Below, one piece after another: positions 7,400 to 13,335 of a stretch of DNA of 20,773 bases (the first letter of the stretch is position 1; the number at the start of each line of letters is the position of its first letter). This stretch comes from DASZPL01 sp035550315 (GTDB lineage: Bacteria; Actinomycetota; Actinomycetes; JAFAQI01). The notes under the pieces are model-generated. The model saw only the letters and a list, made by a program, of their open reading frames with translations. It was not told where the DNA came from and searched no databases. The position numbers and the translations under genes were made by a program. The stretch lies in assembly GCA_035550315.1 (NCBI GenBank), contig DASZPL010000134.1:1-20773 (forward strand), written 5' to 3'.

Positions 7400-7609
7400 A
7401 TGGCGACCCACAACGAGGGCGGGCAGCAGCGCGCCAATCGCCGCGCCCAAGAGGCGGAGGAGATCGAGGAGGTCGACACTTCAGACGTCCAGGAGCGGCA
7501 CGAGAAGTTGACCGACGACGTCGACGACATCCTCGACGACATCGACTCGGTTTTGGAGTCGAACGCCGAAGACTTCATTCGTGGTTACGTACAAAAAGGG
7601 GGTCAATAG
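7400..7609 (+). CDS. pup: Prokaryotic ubiquitin-like protein Pup
   Basis: The 69-residue protein modifier that PafA attaches to lysines of proteins destined for the proteasome. It shows the family hallmarks: an acidic, disordered N-terminal half, the ARC-binding helix region (about residues 33-62, with EKLTDDVDDILDDIDSVL) and the C-terminus YVQKGGQ. The terminal Gln means that Dop must deamidate it before ligation. The start is supported by GGAGGTG, about 5 nt upstream of the ATG. The last dozen codons (ATT, CGT, GTA, CAA, AAA, GGG) are unlike the GC-ending codons of the rest of the locus and create an A5G5 run beside the stop codon. The next gene starts 4 nt after the stop, so the two are probably translationally coupled. 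Confidence 0.97.
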   Translation: MATHNEGGQQRANRRAQEAEEIEEVDTSDVQERHEKLTDDVDDILDDIDSVLESNAEDFIRGYVQKGGQ

Positions 7610-7613
7610 AGGT

Positions 7614-8285
7614 ATGTCGGGCGGTTTACTACACAAAGTCTGCCCGCAATGCGGAATCGTGAAGCCAGTCAGCGAGTTCCCGAAGAACAAGAGCCGCCCG
7701 GATGGATACGGCTACTACTGCAAAGCCTGTTTCGCCGTTCGCTATCGAGCTCACCGCGAACGAAAAGCGGCTAGCGAAGGCCGCACGATCCGACAGCGCC
7801 GCATCGTTCCATCGGGCTTCAAGTACTGCCCGGACTGCAAGGTCGTGCGACCGGTGGCCGACTTCGGTCGCAACCGTTCTTCCCGCGACGGTCTCACGTC
7901 TTACTGCAGGCCCTGCCACAACCAGCGGGGCAAAGAGTCGTACACCCGCCTTTATGGCAGTACGCGGGAGTACCACTTGCGCCGCCGCTACGGCATTGGG
8001 CAGGCGGAGGTGGATCGGATGCTGGCGGAGCAGCGCGGGGAGTGCGCCGTGTGCGGCAAGCCGGATCCGGAGCACATCGACCACGACCATGCGACCGGGC
8101 AGGTGCGCGGCCTGCTCTGTTTCAACTGCAACCAAGCACTCGGCAACGTCCGCGACAACCCGACGGTCCTGCGCGGCCTGATCAGCTACCTGACCCGCGC
8201 ACAGCTCTCGCGACCATTGGCTCCCGACGAGTCGCGGCTGGAGCGGCGGGTCATCGAGGTGATGTTCGCCCGGCACTGCGCCTGA
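7614..8285 (+). CDS. Endonuclease VII-like HNH protein with two tandem zinc fingers
   Basis: A 223-residue protein with three zinc-binding units. Finger 1 spans C10, C13, C36, C39. Finger 2 spans C72, C75, C98, C101. Both have C-x2-C-x22-C-x2-C spacing and nearly the same sequence, indicating an internal duplication. Residues about 120-195 are a recombination endonuclease VII/HNH domain: C144 and C147, then IDHDHATGQVRGLLC with D156, H157, D158 and H159, then C169, C172 and N178. This family cuts branched or double-stranded DNA. The ATG at 7614 is preferred over the in-frame GTG at 7581, which lies inside pup; the GGGGG of the pup Gly codons may act as ribosome binding site. I believe similar genes occur beside pup in some other actinomycetes, but their role is not known to me. 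Confidence 0.9.
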   Translation: MSGGLLHKVCPQCGIVKPVSEFPKNKSRPDGYGYYCKACFAVRYRAHRERKAASEGRTIRQRRIVPSGFKYCPDCKVVRPVADFGRNRSSRDGLTSYCRPCHNQRGKESYTRLYGSTREYHLRRRYGIGQAEVDRMLAEQRGECAVCGKPDPEHIDHDHATGQVRGLLCFNCNQALGNVRDNPTVLRGLISYLTRAQLSRPLAPDESRLERRVIEVMFARHCA

Positions 8286-8288
8286 GCC

Positions 8289-8305
8289 GTTCGCCTGCGG
8301 CGAAC
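8289..8305. terminator. Short GC hairpin after the endonuclease gene
   Basis: GTTCGCC (8289-8295) and GGCGAAC (8299-8305) form a perfect 7-bp stem with a 3-nt loop, 3 nt after the stop codon. No T-run follows. It may be a weak or U-less terminator separating pup-endonuclease from prcBA, which has its own -10 box just downstream. Confidence 0.4.
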
Positions 8306-8334
8306 CCCTCCTCGCCCCGGCGCCTCGGTCATGA

Positions 8335-8340
8335 CAGGCT
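8335..8340 (+). promoter_or_regulatory. -10 box of prcB (leaderless)
   Basis: CAGGCT, one base different from the dop box TAGGCT, lies exactly 6 nt before the GTG at 8347. There is no Shine-Dalgarno sequence. Independent transcription of prcBA from pup is therefore likely. Confidence 0.45.
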
Positions 8341-8346
8341 GGCGGC

Positions 8347-9198
8347 GTGAACCCTTTCGACGGTGGCGCTCTTCCGCCGGCCTTCTTCGCGCCGGGAACG
8401 AGTTCGTTCGCCGACTTCCTTGCGATGAGCGCGCCTGACTTGCTGCCGGCCCGGCGGGCGGAGGCACTCGGCGGGGTGACCGTGGACGCGCCGCACGGCA
8501 CCACCATCGTCGCCGTCACACACACCGCCGGCGTGGTCATGGCCGGCGATCGCCGCGCCACGATGGGCAATCTGATCGCGCAACGCGACATCGAGAAGGT
8601 GTTTCAAGCCGACGAGCTGTCGGCTGTCGGTATCGCCGGCACCGCGGGCGTCGCCAACGAGCTCGTGCGGCTCTTCCAGGTGGAACTGGAGCATTACGAG
8701 AAGATCGAAGGCACCACGCTCAGCCTGGAAGGCAAGGCCAACCGGCTGTCGCTGCTGATCCGCAACAACCTGCCGATGGCGATGCAAGGCCTCGCCGTGG
8801 TGCCGCTGTTCGCGGGGTACGACGTCGAAGCCGCGTCGCCGGCCGAGGCCGGCCGGATCTACTCCTACGACGTCACCGGCGGCCGTTACGAGGAGCACAG
8901 CTTCCACTCGGTCGGTTCCGGCAGCGTGTTCGCGCGCGGGGCGCTGAAGAAGCTGTTCCGCGACGACTTCACCGAGGCCGACGCCGTGCTGGCCTGCGTG
9001 CAGGCGCTCTATGACGCCGCCGACGACGACAGCGCCACCGGCGGTCCCGACCTGAGCCGGCGGATCTACCCGACGGTCGCGACGGTCACCGTTGACGGCT
9101 TCCGCCGCCTGCCCGAGGCCGAGGTCGCGACCGTCACCGAGCAGGTCGTGCAGGAGCGACTGAGCGCGCCCGGCGGCCCGCAGGCGCCGCTTCGGTGA
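8347..9198 (+). CDS. prcB: Proteasome subunit beta PrcB
   Basis: The 283-residue catalytic subunit of the 20S proteasome, an N-terminal-nucleophile hydrolase. The propeptide should be removed between G51 and T52 in PHGTTIVAV, exposing the catalytic threonine. The partner residues are present: D68 in MAGDRR (Asp17 of the mature chain) and K84 in IEKV (Lys33). VGSGS and the DAADDDSATGGPDL segment are also conserved. The 51-residue propeptide includes FADFLAMSAPDLLP, matching the mycobacterial propeptide. The GTG start is placed by the CAGGCT box 6 nt upstream. prcA follows after a 34-nt gap, so the two form an operon. Length and motifs give no sign of loss of function. Confidence 0.97.
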   Translation: MNPFDGGALPPAFFAPGTSSFADFLAMSAPDLLPARRAEALGGVTVDAPHGTTIVAVTHTAGVVMAGDRRATMGNLIAQRDIEKVFQADELSAVGIAGTAGVANELVRLFQVELEHYEKIEGTTLSLEGKANRLSLLIRNNLPMAMQGLAVVPLFAGYDVEAASPAEAGRIYSYDVTGGRYEEHSFHSVGSGSVFARGALKKLFRDDFTEADAVLACVQALYDAADDDSATGGPDLSRRIYPTVATVTVDGFRRLPEAEVATVTEQVVQERLSAPGGPQAPLR

Positions 9199-9232
9199 GC
9201 GCTCGACCTATGAGGAAGGACACCGACCAACC

Positions 9233-9958
9233 GTGACGATGCCGTTCGGTTACGTCTCACCCGAGCAGGTGATGAAGGACCGGGCCGACTACGCCCGGAA
9301 GGGCATCGCCCGCGGTCGCGCCGTCCTCGTCATGGCCTACGCCGACGGCATCCTGTTCGTCACGGAGAACCCCTCCAGCGCGCTGCACAAGATCTCTGAG
9401 ATCTACGACCGGATCGGCTTCGCCGCGGTCGGCAAGTACAACGAGTTCGAGAACCTGCGTCAGGCCGGCGTCCGGATGGCCGACCTGCGGGGCTACTCCT
9501 ACGACCGCAGCGACGTCACCGGCCGGATGCTGGCCAACACCTATGCGCAGATCCTCGGCACGATCTTCACGACCGAGTCGAAGCCCTACGAGGTCGAGCT
9601 CACCGTCGCCGAGGTCGGCACCGAGCCGGCGCAGGACCAGCTCTACCGGCTGACTTACGACGGCAGTGTCGACGACGAGAGCGGCATGGTCGTCGTGATG
9701 GGCGGCTCGGCCGATGCCATCGGCAACACGTTGCGGGCCGGGCATCGGCCGGACCTGACCTTCGAAGAGGGACTGCAGCTCGCCGTGCGGGCGCTGACCG
9801 AGGCTGAGGCGACGCCGCGGACGATCGCGGCCGCCCAGCTCGAGGTCGCGGTGCTCGACCGCCGCCGACCGCGGCGTACCTTCCGTCGGTTCTCCGACGC
9901 CCAGCTCGCACCGCTGGTCGACGGCGCGAACGGTGGGACTAGCCCCGCAGCAACTTGA
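9233..9958 (+). CDS. prcA: Proteasome subunit alpha PrcA
   Basis: The 241-residue outer-ring subunit, which forms the gated entrance of the 20S core and docks ARC. The N-terminal MPFGYVSPEQVMKDR matches the gating segment of known PrcA proteins. RKGIARGR, ENPSSALHKISEIYDRIGF and the YDRSDVTGRMLAN block are typical alpha-subunit features, and no catalytic threonine is present, as expected. GAGGAAGGA at 9212-9220 is about 12 nt from the GTG at 9233 and about 18 nt from the in-frame ATG at 9239, favouring GTG. Homology would also allow 9239. The last 20 bp overlap the convergent secreted-protein gene. Confidence 0.97.
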   Translation: MTMPFGYVSPEQVMKDRADYARKGIARGRAVLVMAYADGILFVTENPSSALHKISEIYDRIGFAAVGKYNEFENLRQAGVRMADLRGYSYDRSDVTGRMLANTYAQILGTIFTTESKPYEVELTVAEVGTEPAQDQLYRLTYDGSVDDESGMVVVMGGSADAIGNTLRAGHRPDLTFEEGLQLAVRALTEAEATPRTIAAAQLEVAVLDRRRPRRTFRRFSDAQLAPLVDGANGGTSPAAT

Positions 9959-10721
9959 TGTGCCGGAAGGCGCGCACGTGGTGCAGCTGCCGCAGCGCCC
10001 GGTGCAGGCTGTAGACCTCCGCGGGAGTCTTGATCAGTACGCCGGACGGCAACGCCGTCACCATGCCGAGCAGGCGGTGCTGCGGGTCCAGGACCGGGGC
10101 CCCGACGTTCTCGGTCGTGAGCGACGCCGAGGTCGTGACGTCCTGTTCCCAGCCGCCCATGTGACTCTGCCCGGCCGTCGCCATCTTCAGCGCGCTGAGC
10201 AACATCGTCAACGGCGTGCCCTTTGCCGGCGCCTTGGTCGTCACGCCGCTGGGCCCGTCGTGGGTTGGAACCGCCCCCGATGCGCGATGCCAGTCGCGGT
10301 GGTTCAGCCGGGCCAGGGCCAAGTCGTTGTAGTAGCAGCGGTGGGAGTTGACGGTGCCGTGCAACGCCATCGCGGCGAAAGACTTGTAGACCAGGATCGC
10401 GCGGTGCCGCGCACCGCCGATGGTGACCGGCATCCCGTTCGGTGCCGAGGCCTCCGAGCAGCCGTCCTGCACCATGCCGGTGTCGATGCCGGCACATGAC
10501 GACGGGAAGGCGACATACACGACCTTGCCCTGGTGCATCAGGAAGCCGGCCTCGCAGGTCACGCCGGCCAGGGTCACCGGTACGCCGGGATGGATGCTCG
10601 CGACGTGGTGGTGAGCGGCGGGCCGGCTGGCCGCGCTCGATGCGGCAGTGGCGCCGGTCGCCGCCAGCGACGCGGCCACTGCGATCGCGGAGACCGCACG
10701 CAGCCGGGAAGTGAACCCCAT
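9939..10721 (-). CDS. Secreted trypsin-like protein without catalytic His and Ser (pseudoprotease)
   Basis: A 260-residue exported protein. Residues 1-31 form a typical signal peptide (basic MGFTSRLR, hydrophobic core, AxA-type cleavage region). The rest resembles the chymotrypsin/streptogrisin fold. C56-EAGF and C76 correspond to the CxAGF...TAGHC region, but VAFPSSC replaces the histidine motif. D133 in YYNDLALARL matches the catalytic aspartate. ENVGAPVLD (204-212) stands where GDSGGPV would be, with V206 in the nucleophile position. The protein is therefore probably catalytically dead, perhaps a binding protein. The ATG at 10721 is chosen because GAGGAG lies about 5 nt upstream and the signal peptide begins there; the longer in-frame start at 10820 would put 33 charged residues before it. 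Family assignment is by eye and moderate. Confidence 0.72.
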   Translation of the reverse strand: MGFTSRLRAVSAIAVAASLAATGATAASSAASRPAAHHHVASIHPGVPVTLAGVTCEAGFLMHQGKVVYVAFPSSCAGIDTGMVQDGCSEASAPNGMPVTIGGARHRAILVYKSFAAMALHGTVNSHRCYYNDLALARLNHRDWHRASGAVPTHDGPSGVTTKAPAKGTPLTMLLSALKMATAGQSHMGGWEQDVTTSASLTTENVGAPVLDPQHRLLGMVTALPSGVLIKTPAEVYSLHRALRQLHHVRAFRHIKLLRG

Positions 10722-10739
10722 GACGACTCCTCGCTTTCT

Positions 10740-10755
10740 TGTGAGGCAGGTCACA
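10740..10755. promoter_or_regulatory. CRP-like palindrome TGTGA-N6-TCACA
   Basis: TGTGA (10740-10744), GGCAGG, TCACA (10751-10755) is a perfect match to the CRP-family half-site pair, also used by actinobacterial Crp/Cmr regulators. It lies 19 nt upstream of the minus-strand secreted-protein ATG, downstream of a possible TACCGT -10 box (10777-10772), and is centred about 90 bp upstream of the predicted pafA start. It could repress the former or activate the latter. Confidence 0.45.
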
Positions 10756-10824
10756 CTTCGGCGTCGCCCCCACGGTACCTCCCGGCGCGCGCGAATCCAT
10801 CGGGCTGAACCGGGTCTCACGCCC

Positions 10825-10830
10825 TAACCT
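10825..10830 (+). promoter_or_regulatory. -10 box of pafA (leaderless)
   Basis: TAACCT lies exactly 6 nt before the GTG at 10837, with no Shine-Dalgarno sequence. pafA therefore appears to have its own promoter, not one shared with prcBA. Confidence 0.6.
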
Positions 10831-10836
10831 GAACGG

Positions 10837-12195
10837 GTGGAGCGCCGCATCTTCGGGTTGGAGAACGAGTACGGCGTCACCTGCACCTTCCGGGGGCAGC
10901 GGCGGCTCTCGCCGGACGAGGTCGCTCGCTACCTGTTTCGCCGCGTGGTCTCGTGGGGCCGCAGCAGCAACGTGTTCCTGAAGAACGGCGCGCGGCTCTA
11001 CCTCGACGTCGGCTCGCATCCCGAATACGCCACGCCGGAGTGCGACGACGTCGTCGAGCTGGTCGCGCACGACAAGGCGGGGGAGCGGACGCTGGAAGGC
11101 CTGCTCGTCGACGCGGAGCGGCGGCTGCGCGAAGAGGGCATCGCCGGCGACATCTACCTGTTCAAGAACAACACCGACTCGGCCGGCAACTCCTACGGCT
11201 GCCATGAGAACTACCTGGTCGGCCGTCACGGCGAGTTCAGCCGGCTCGCCGACGTCCTGATCCCGTTTCTCGTCACCCGCCAGATCATCTGCGGGGCCGG
11301 CAAGGTCCTGCTGACGCCGCGAGGCGCGGTGTACTGCGTCAGCCAGCGGGCCGAGCACATCTGGGAGGGCGTCTCCTCGGCGACGACGCGTAGCCGGCCG
11401 ATCATCAACACCCGCGACGAGCCGCACGCCGATGCCGAGCGCTTCCGCCGGCTGCACGTCATCGTCGGCGACAGCAACATGTCGGAGACGACGACGCTGC
11501 TGAAGGTGGGCACCACCGACCTCGTGCTGCGGATGATCGAAGCCGGCGTCGTGATGCGCGACCTGACACTCGAGAACGCGATCCGCGCGATCCGCGAGAT
11601 CAGCCACGACATCACCGGCCGGCGTCGGGTGAAGCTCGCGAACGGACGCGAGGCGAGCGCCCTCGACATCCAGCAGGAATACTTCGTCAAGGCGCGCGAC
11701 TTCGTCCAGCGGCGCGGTGGTGACGCGACCAGCGCCCGGGTGCTGGAGTTGTGGGAGCGCACGCTCAAGGCGGTCGACAGCGGCGACTTCGGCCTGGTCG
11801 ACCGAGAGATCGACTGGGTGATCAAGCACCAGCTGATCGAGCGGTACCGCGCGAAGCACGGCTTGAGCCTGGCCTCACCGCGGGTCGCGCAGCTCGACCT
11901 GACCTACCACGACGTCAATCGCTCGCGCGGGCTCTACTACCTGCTCGAGCGGCACGGCGCGGTCGACCGCGCGACCACCGACCTGGCCGTCTTCGAGGCC
12001 AAGTCGGTGCCGCCGCAGACCACCCGGGCACGACTGCGTGGCGAGTTCATCCGCCGCGCGCAGGAGAAGCGTCGCGACTTCACCGTCGACTGGGTGCACC
12101 TGAAGCTCAACGACCAGGCGCAACGGACGGTGCTCTGCAAAGACCCGTTCCGCGCCCACGACGACCGCGTCGAAAAACTAATCGCGAGTATGTAG
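10837..12195 (+). CDS. pafA: Pup-protein ligase PafA
   Basis: The 452-residue enzyme that uses ATP to phosphorylate the C-terminal Glu of deamidated Pup and form an isopeptide bond to a substrate lysine. FGLENEYGVT (residues 6-15) holds the metal-binding glutamates. The catalytic aspartate is probably D57 in LYLDVGSHPEYATPE. NNTDSAGNSYGCHENYLV and NTRDEPHADAE complete the active site. It lacks the Dop loop and has the C-terminal domain HLKLNDQAQRTVLCKDPF used to bind Pup. The final codons (KLIASM, stop) lie inside the left arm of a 22-bp hairpin. In M. tuberculosis pafA is followed by pafBC on the same strand; here a minus-strand gene separates them. Confidence 0.97.
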   Translation: MERRIFGLENEYGVTCTFRGQRRLSPDEVARYLFRRVVSWGRSSNVFLKNGARLYLDVGSHPEYATPECDDVVELVAHDKAGERTLEGLLVDAERRLREEGIAGDIYLFKNNTDSAGNSYGCHENYLVGRHGEFSRLADVLIPFLVTRQIICGAGKVLLTPRGAVYCVSQRAEHIWEGVSSATTRSRPIINTRDEPHADAERFRRLHVIVGDSNMSETTTLLKVGTTDLVLRMIEAGVVMRDLTLENAIRAIREISHDITGRRRVKLANGREASALDIQQEYFVKARDFVQRRGGDATSARVLELWERTLKAVDSGDFGLVDREIDWVIKHQLIERYRAKHGLSLASPRVAQLDLTYHDVNRSRGLYYLLERHGAVDRATTDLAVFEAKSVPPQTTRARLRGEFIRRAQEKRRDFTVDWVHLKLNDQAQRTVLCKDPFRAHDDRVEKLIASM

Positions 12196-12223
12196 GAGGT
12201 GTCCTACATACTCGCGATTAGTT
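12176..12223. terminator. Bidirectional terminator hairpin, 22-bp perfect stem
   Basis: Arms 12176-12197 and 12202-12223 are perfect inverted copies with the loop GGTG. On the minus strand the stem is followed by T-rich sequence (a run of five T including the stem base), a classical intrinsic terminator for the DUF3866 gene. On the plus strand it ends pafA. The pafA stop (12193-12195) lies in the left arm and the DUF3866 stop (12218-12220) in the right arm. The stem is much more AT-rich than its surroundings. Confidence 0.85.
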
Positions 12224-13288
12224 ACTAAGCAAGGCGGCGGCGTGGCGGCCGGCGACGGCGCAGCCGAGGAAGTACGCCGCGTCCTGGTCCAACCCGCGGC
12301 CCATGCTCGACAGCCGAACCGGCGAGGTGCGCAACGCCTCGTCCAACCCATCGACCGGTACGTCGACCAACCGGTGCGGCGGCGACAGCGGCGCGCACGC
12401 CGACCGCACCTCGTCACCGAGCGGGCCGGGCAGTTGCGGGACCGGAACATCCGCCGGCGTCAGCGCGACCCGCACGAGCGCGGTCAACGAGTGGTGCGAG
12501 ACGCCGCGATGCCGTGGTCGCGGGTCCGCTTGGCTGAGCCGCAGCGCCGCGACCGCGCGGCCACCCAAACCACCGACCGCGTTGATCACTTCGCCGCTCG
12601 CCACGCCACTGAACCCCCACCTCGTCCCGGTGCCGAGGTTGCCCGGGCCCTGGGTCGTGACCACCACGTCGGCCTCGAGCACGTGGCGTGCCGCCAGCAG
12701 GCCGGTGTGCACCGTCACGGCCTCCAGGTCACCGCCGAATGCCTGACCCACCGTGACACTGGCGGCCAGCCAGCCGGCCTCGCGCAGGCCGACGTACGAC
12801 CGCGAGAAACCGAGCGGCAGCGCGCCGCCGTCGGTCATCAAATACACAACCCGCGTTGCGGGCCGCGACGCTCGGATCGCCGCCACCACAGCCGGCACGG
12901 CCGAGTGCAGCGGCGCGACCACGACGGGCAGTCCGTCGAGCTCATCCGCCGCTTGCAGCGCGGCGTAGTGCGGCGAGTCCGGCTCGTCGACGGCGAGGAC
13001 GGTGGCCTGCAATGGCGTGTAGCGCGCCTTCACCACGTGGCCGGGGCGTTCGAGGTCTGCCGGCAGCCGATCAGGCAGTGCAACCACCATCGCGAACCCG
13101 CCGGTGCCGAGGCCGAGGGCGAGCGCCGTCGTGTTGAGCAGCACCCGGTCGCCGGGCTGCGGATCGCCGACCAGCTCGGGATAGGCGATCGCCGGCAGCT
13201 CGCCGTCGGACGTGGTGACGGTGAGCTCGACGGCGCCCGGCCGGCGGGCGACGACCTCGGCCACGTGGCCGTCGCGCCAGCGGATCAT
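12218..13288 (-). CDS. DUF3866 family protein
   Basis: A 356-residue protein of unknown function that I recognise as DUF3866, a family common in Actinobacteria and often near pafA. It is largely soluble in appearance. The N-terminal part (MIRWRDGHVAEVVARRPGAVEL, then GDRVLLNTTALALGLGTGGFAMVVA) looks like a small beta domain. The middle contains YTPLQATVLAVDEPDSPHY, MTDGGALPLGFSR and a glycine-rich TTQGPGNLGTGTRWGFSG segment that could bind a phosphate or nucleotide. It ends with HRLVDVPVDGLDEALRTSPVRLSSMGRGLDQDAAYF. The ATG at 13288 is chosen over 13321 because AATGCT lies 6 nt upstream and MIRW starts the conserved part. It terminates in the hairpin shared with pafA. No enzymatic motif is certain. 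Confidence 0.85.
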   Translation of the reverse strand: MIRWRDGHVAEVVARRPGAVELTVTTSDGELPAIAYPELVGDPQPGDRVLLNTTALALGLGTGGFAMVVALPDRLPADLERPGHVVKARYTPLQATVLAVDEPDSPHYAALQAADELDGLPVVVAPLHSAVPAVVAAIRASRPATRVVYLMTDGGALPLGFSRSYVGLREAGWLAASVTVGQAFGGDLEAVTVHTGLLAARHVLEADVVVTTQGPGNLGTGTRWGFSGVASGEVINAVGGLGGRAVAALRLSQADPRPRHRGVSHHSLTALVRVALTPADVPVPQLPGPLGDEVRSACAPLSPPHRLVDVPVDGLDEALRTSPVRLSSMGRGLDQDAAYFLGCAVAGRHAAALLSN

Positions 13289-13294
13289 CACGTC

Positions 13295-13300
13295 AGCATT
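13295..13300 (-). promoter_or_regulatory. Possible -10 box of the DUF3866 gene
   Basis: On the minus strand AATGCT lies 6 nt before the ATG at 13288. It departs from TAnnnT at the first base. Its distance to the pafB -10 box on the other strand is only 21 bp. Confidence 0.35.
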
Positions 13301-13321
13301 CTGGCGACTCGCGCCGGGCAC

Positions 13322-13327
13322 TAGGGT
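13322..13327 (+). promoter_or_regulatory. -10 box of pafB
   Basis: TAGGGT lies 8 nt before the ATG at 13336, giving a leader of 0-2 nt. No Shine-Dalgarno sequence and no TTGTC element precede it, so pafBC does not show the damage-type motif itself. Confidence 0.5.
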
Positions 13328-13335
13328 CGCGGGTC

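Noticed and set aside
7581..7613. GTG at 7581 as the start of the endonuclease
   Set aside because: It lies inside the conserved C-terminal codons of pup, has no ribosome binding site and adds residues that do not match the start of the finger domain; ATG 7614 is better.
7400..8285. Homing endonuclease or intein-like invasion of pup
   Set aside because: pup is complete, there is no intron or intein boundary, and the nuclease follows pup rather than interrupting it.
10722..10820. Upstream start at 10820 for the secreted protein
   Set aside because: It would place 33 charged residues before a clear signal peptide, whereas ATG 10721 has a good ribosome binding site.
9655..11859. 734-codon open frame on the minus strand covering prcA, the secreted-protein gene and half of pafA
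   Set aside because: It is antisense to clear proteasome and ligase genes, and its sequence is low-complexity and Arg/Ala/Pro-rich, as expected from high GC content.
12178..12450. Short frames on both strands sharing the peptide EYVG-LHTRD
   Set aside because: The similarity is only the two arms of the 22-bp palindrome translated on opposite strands; no gene family is involved.
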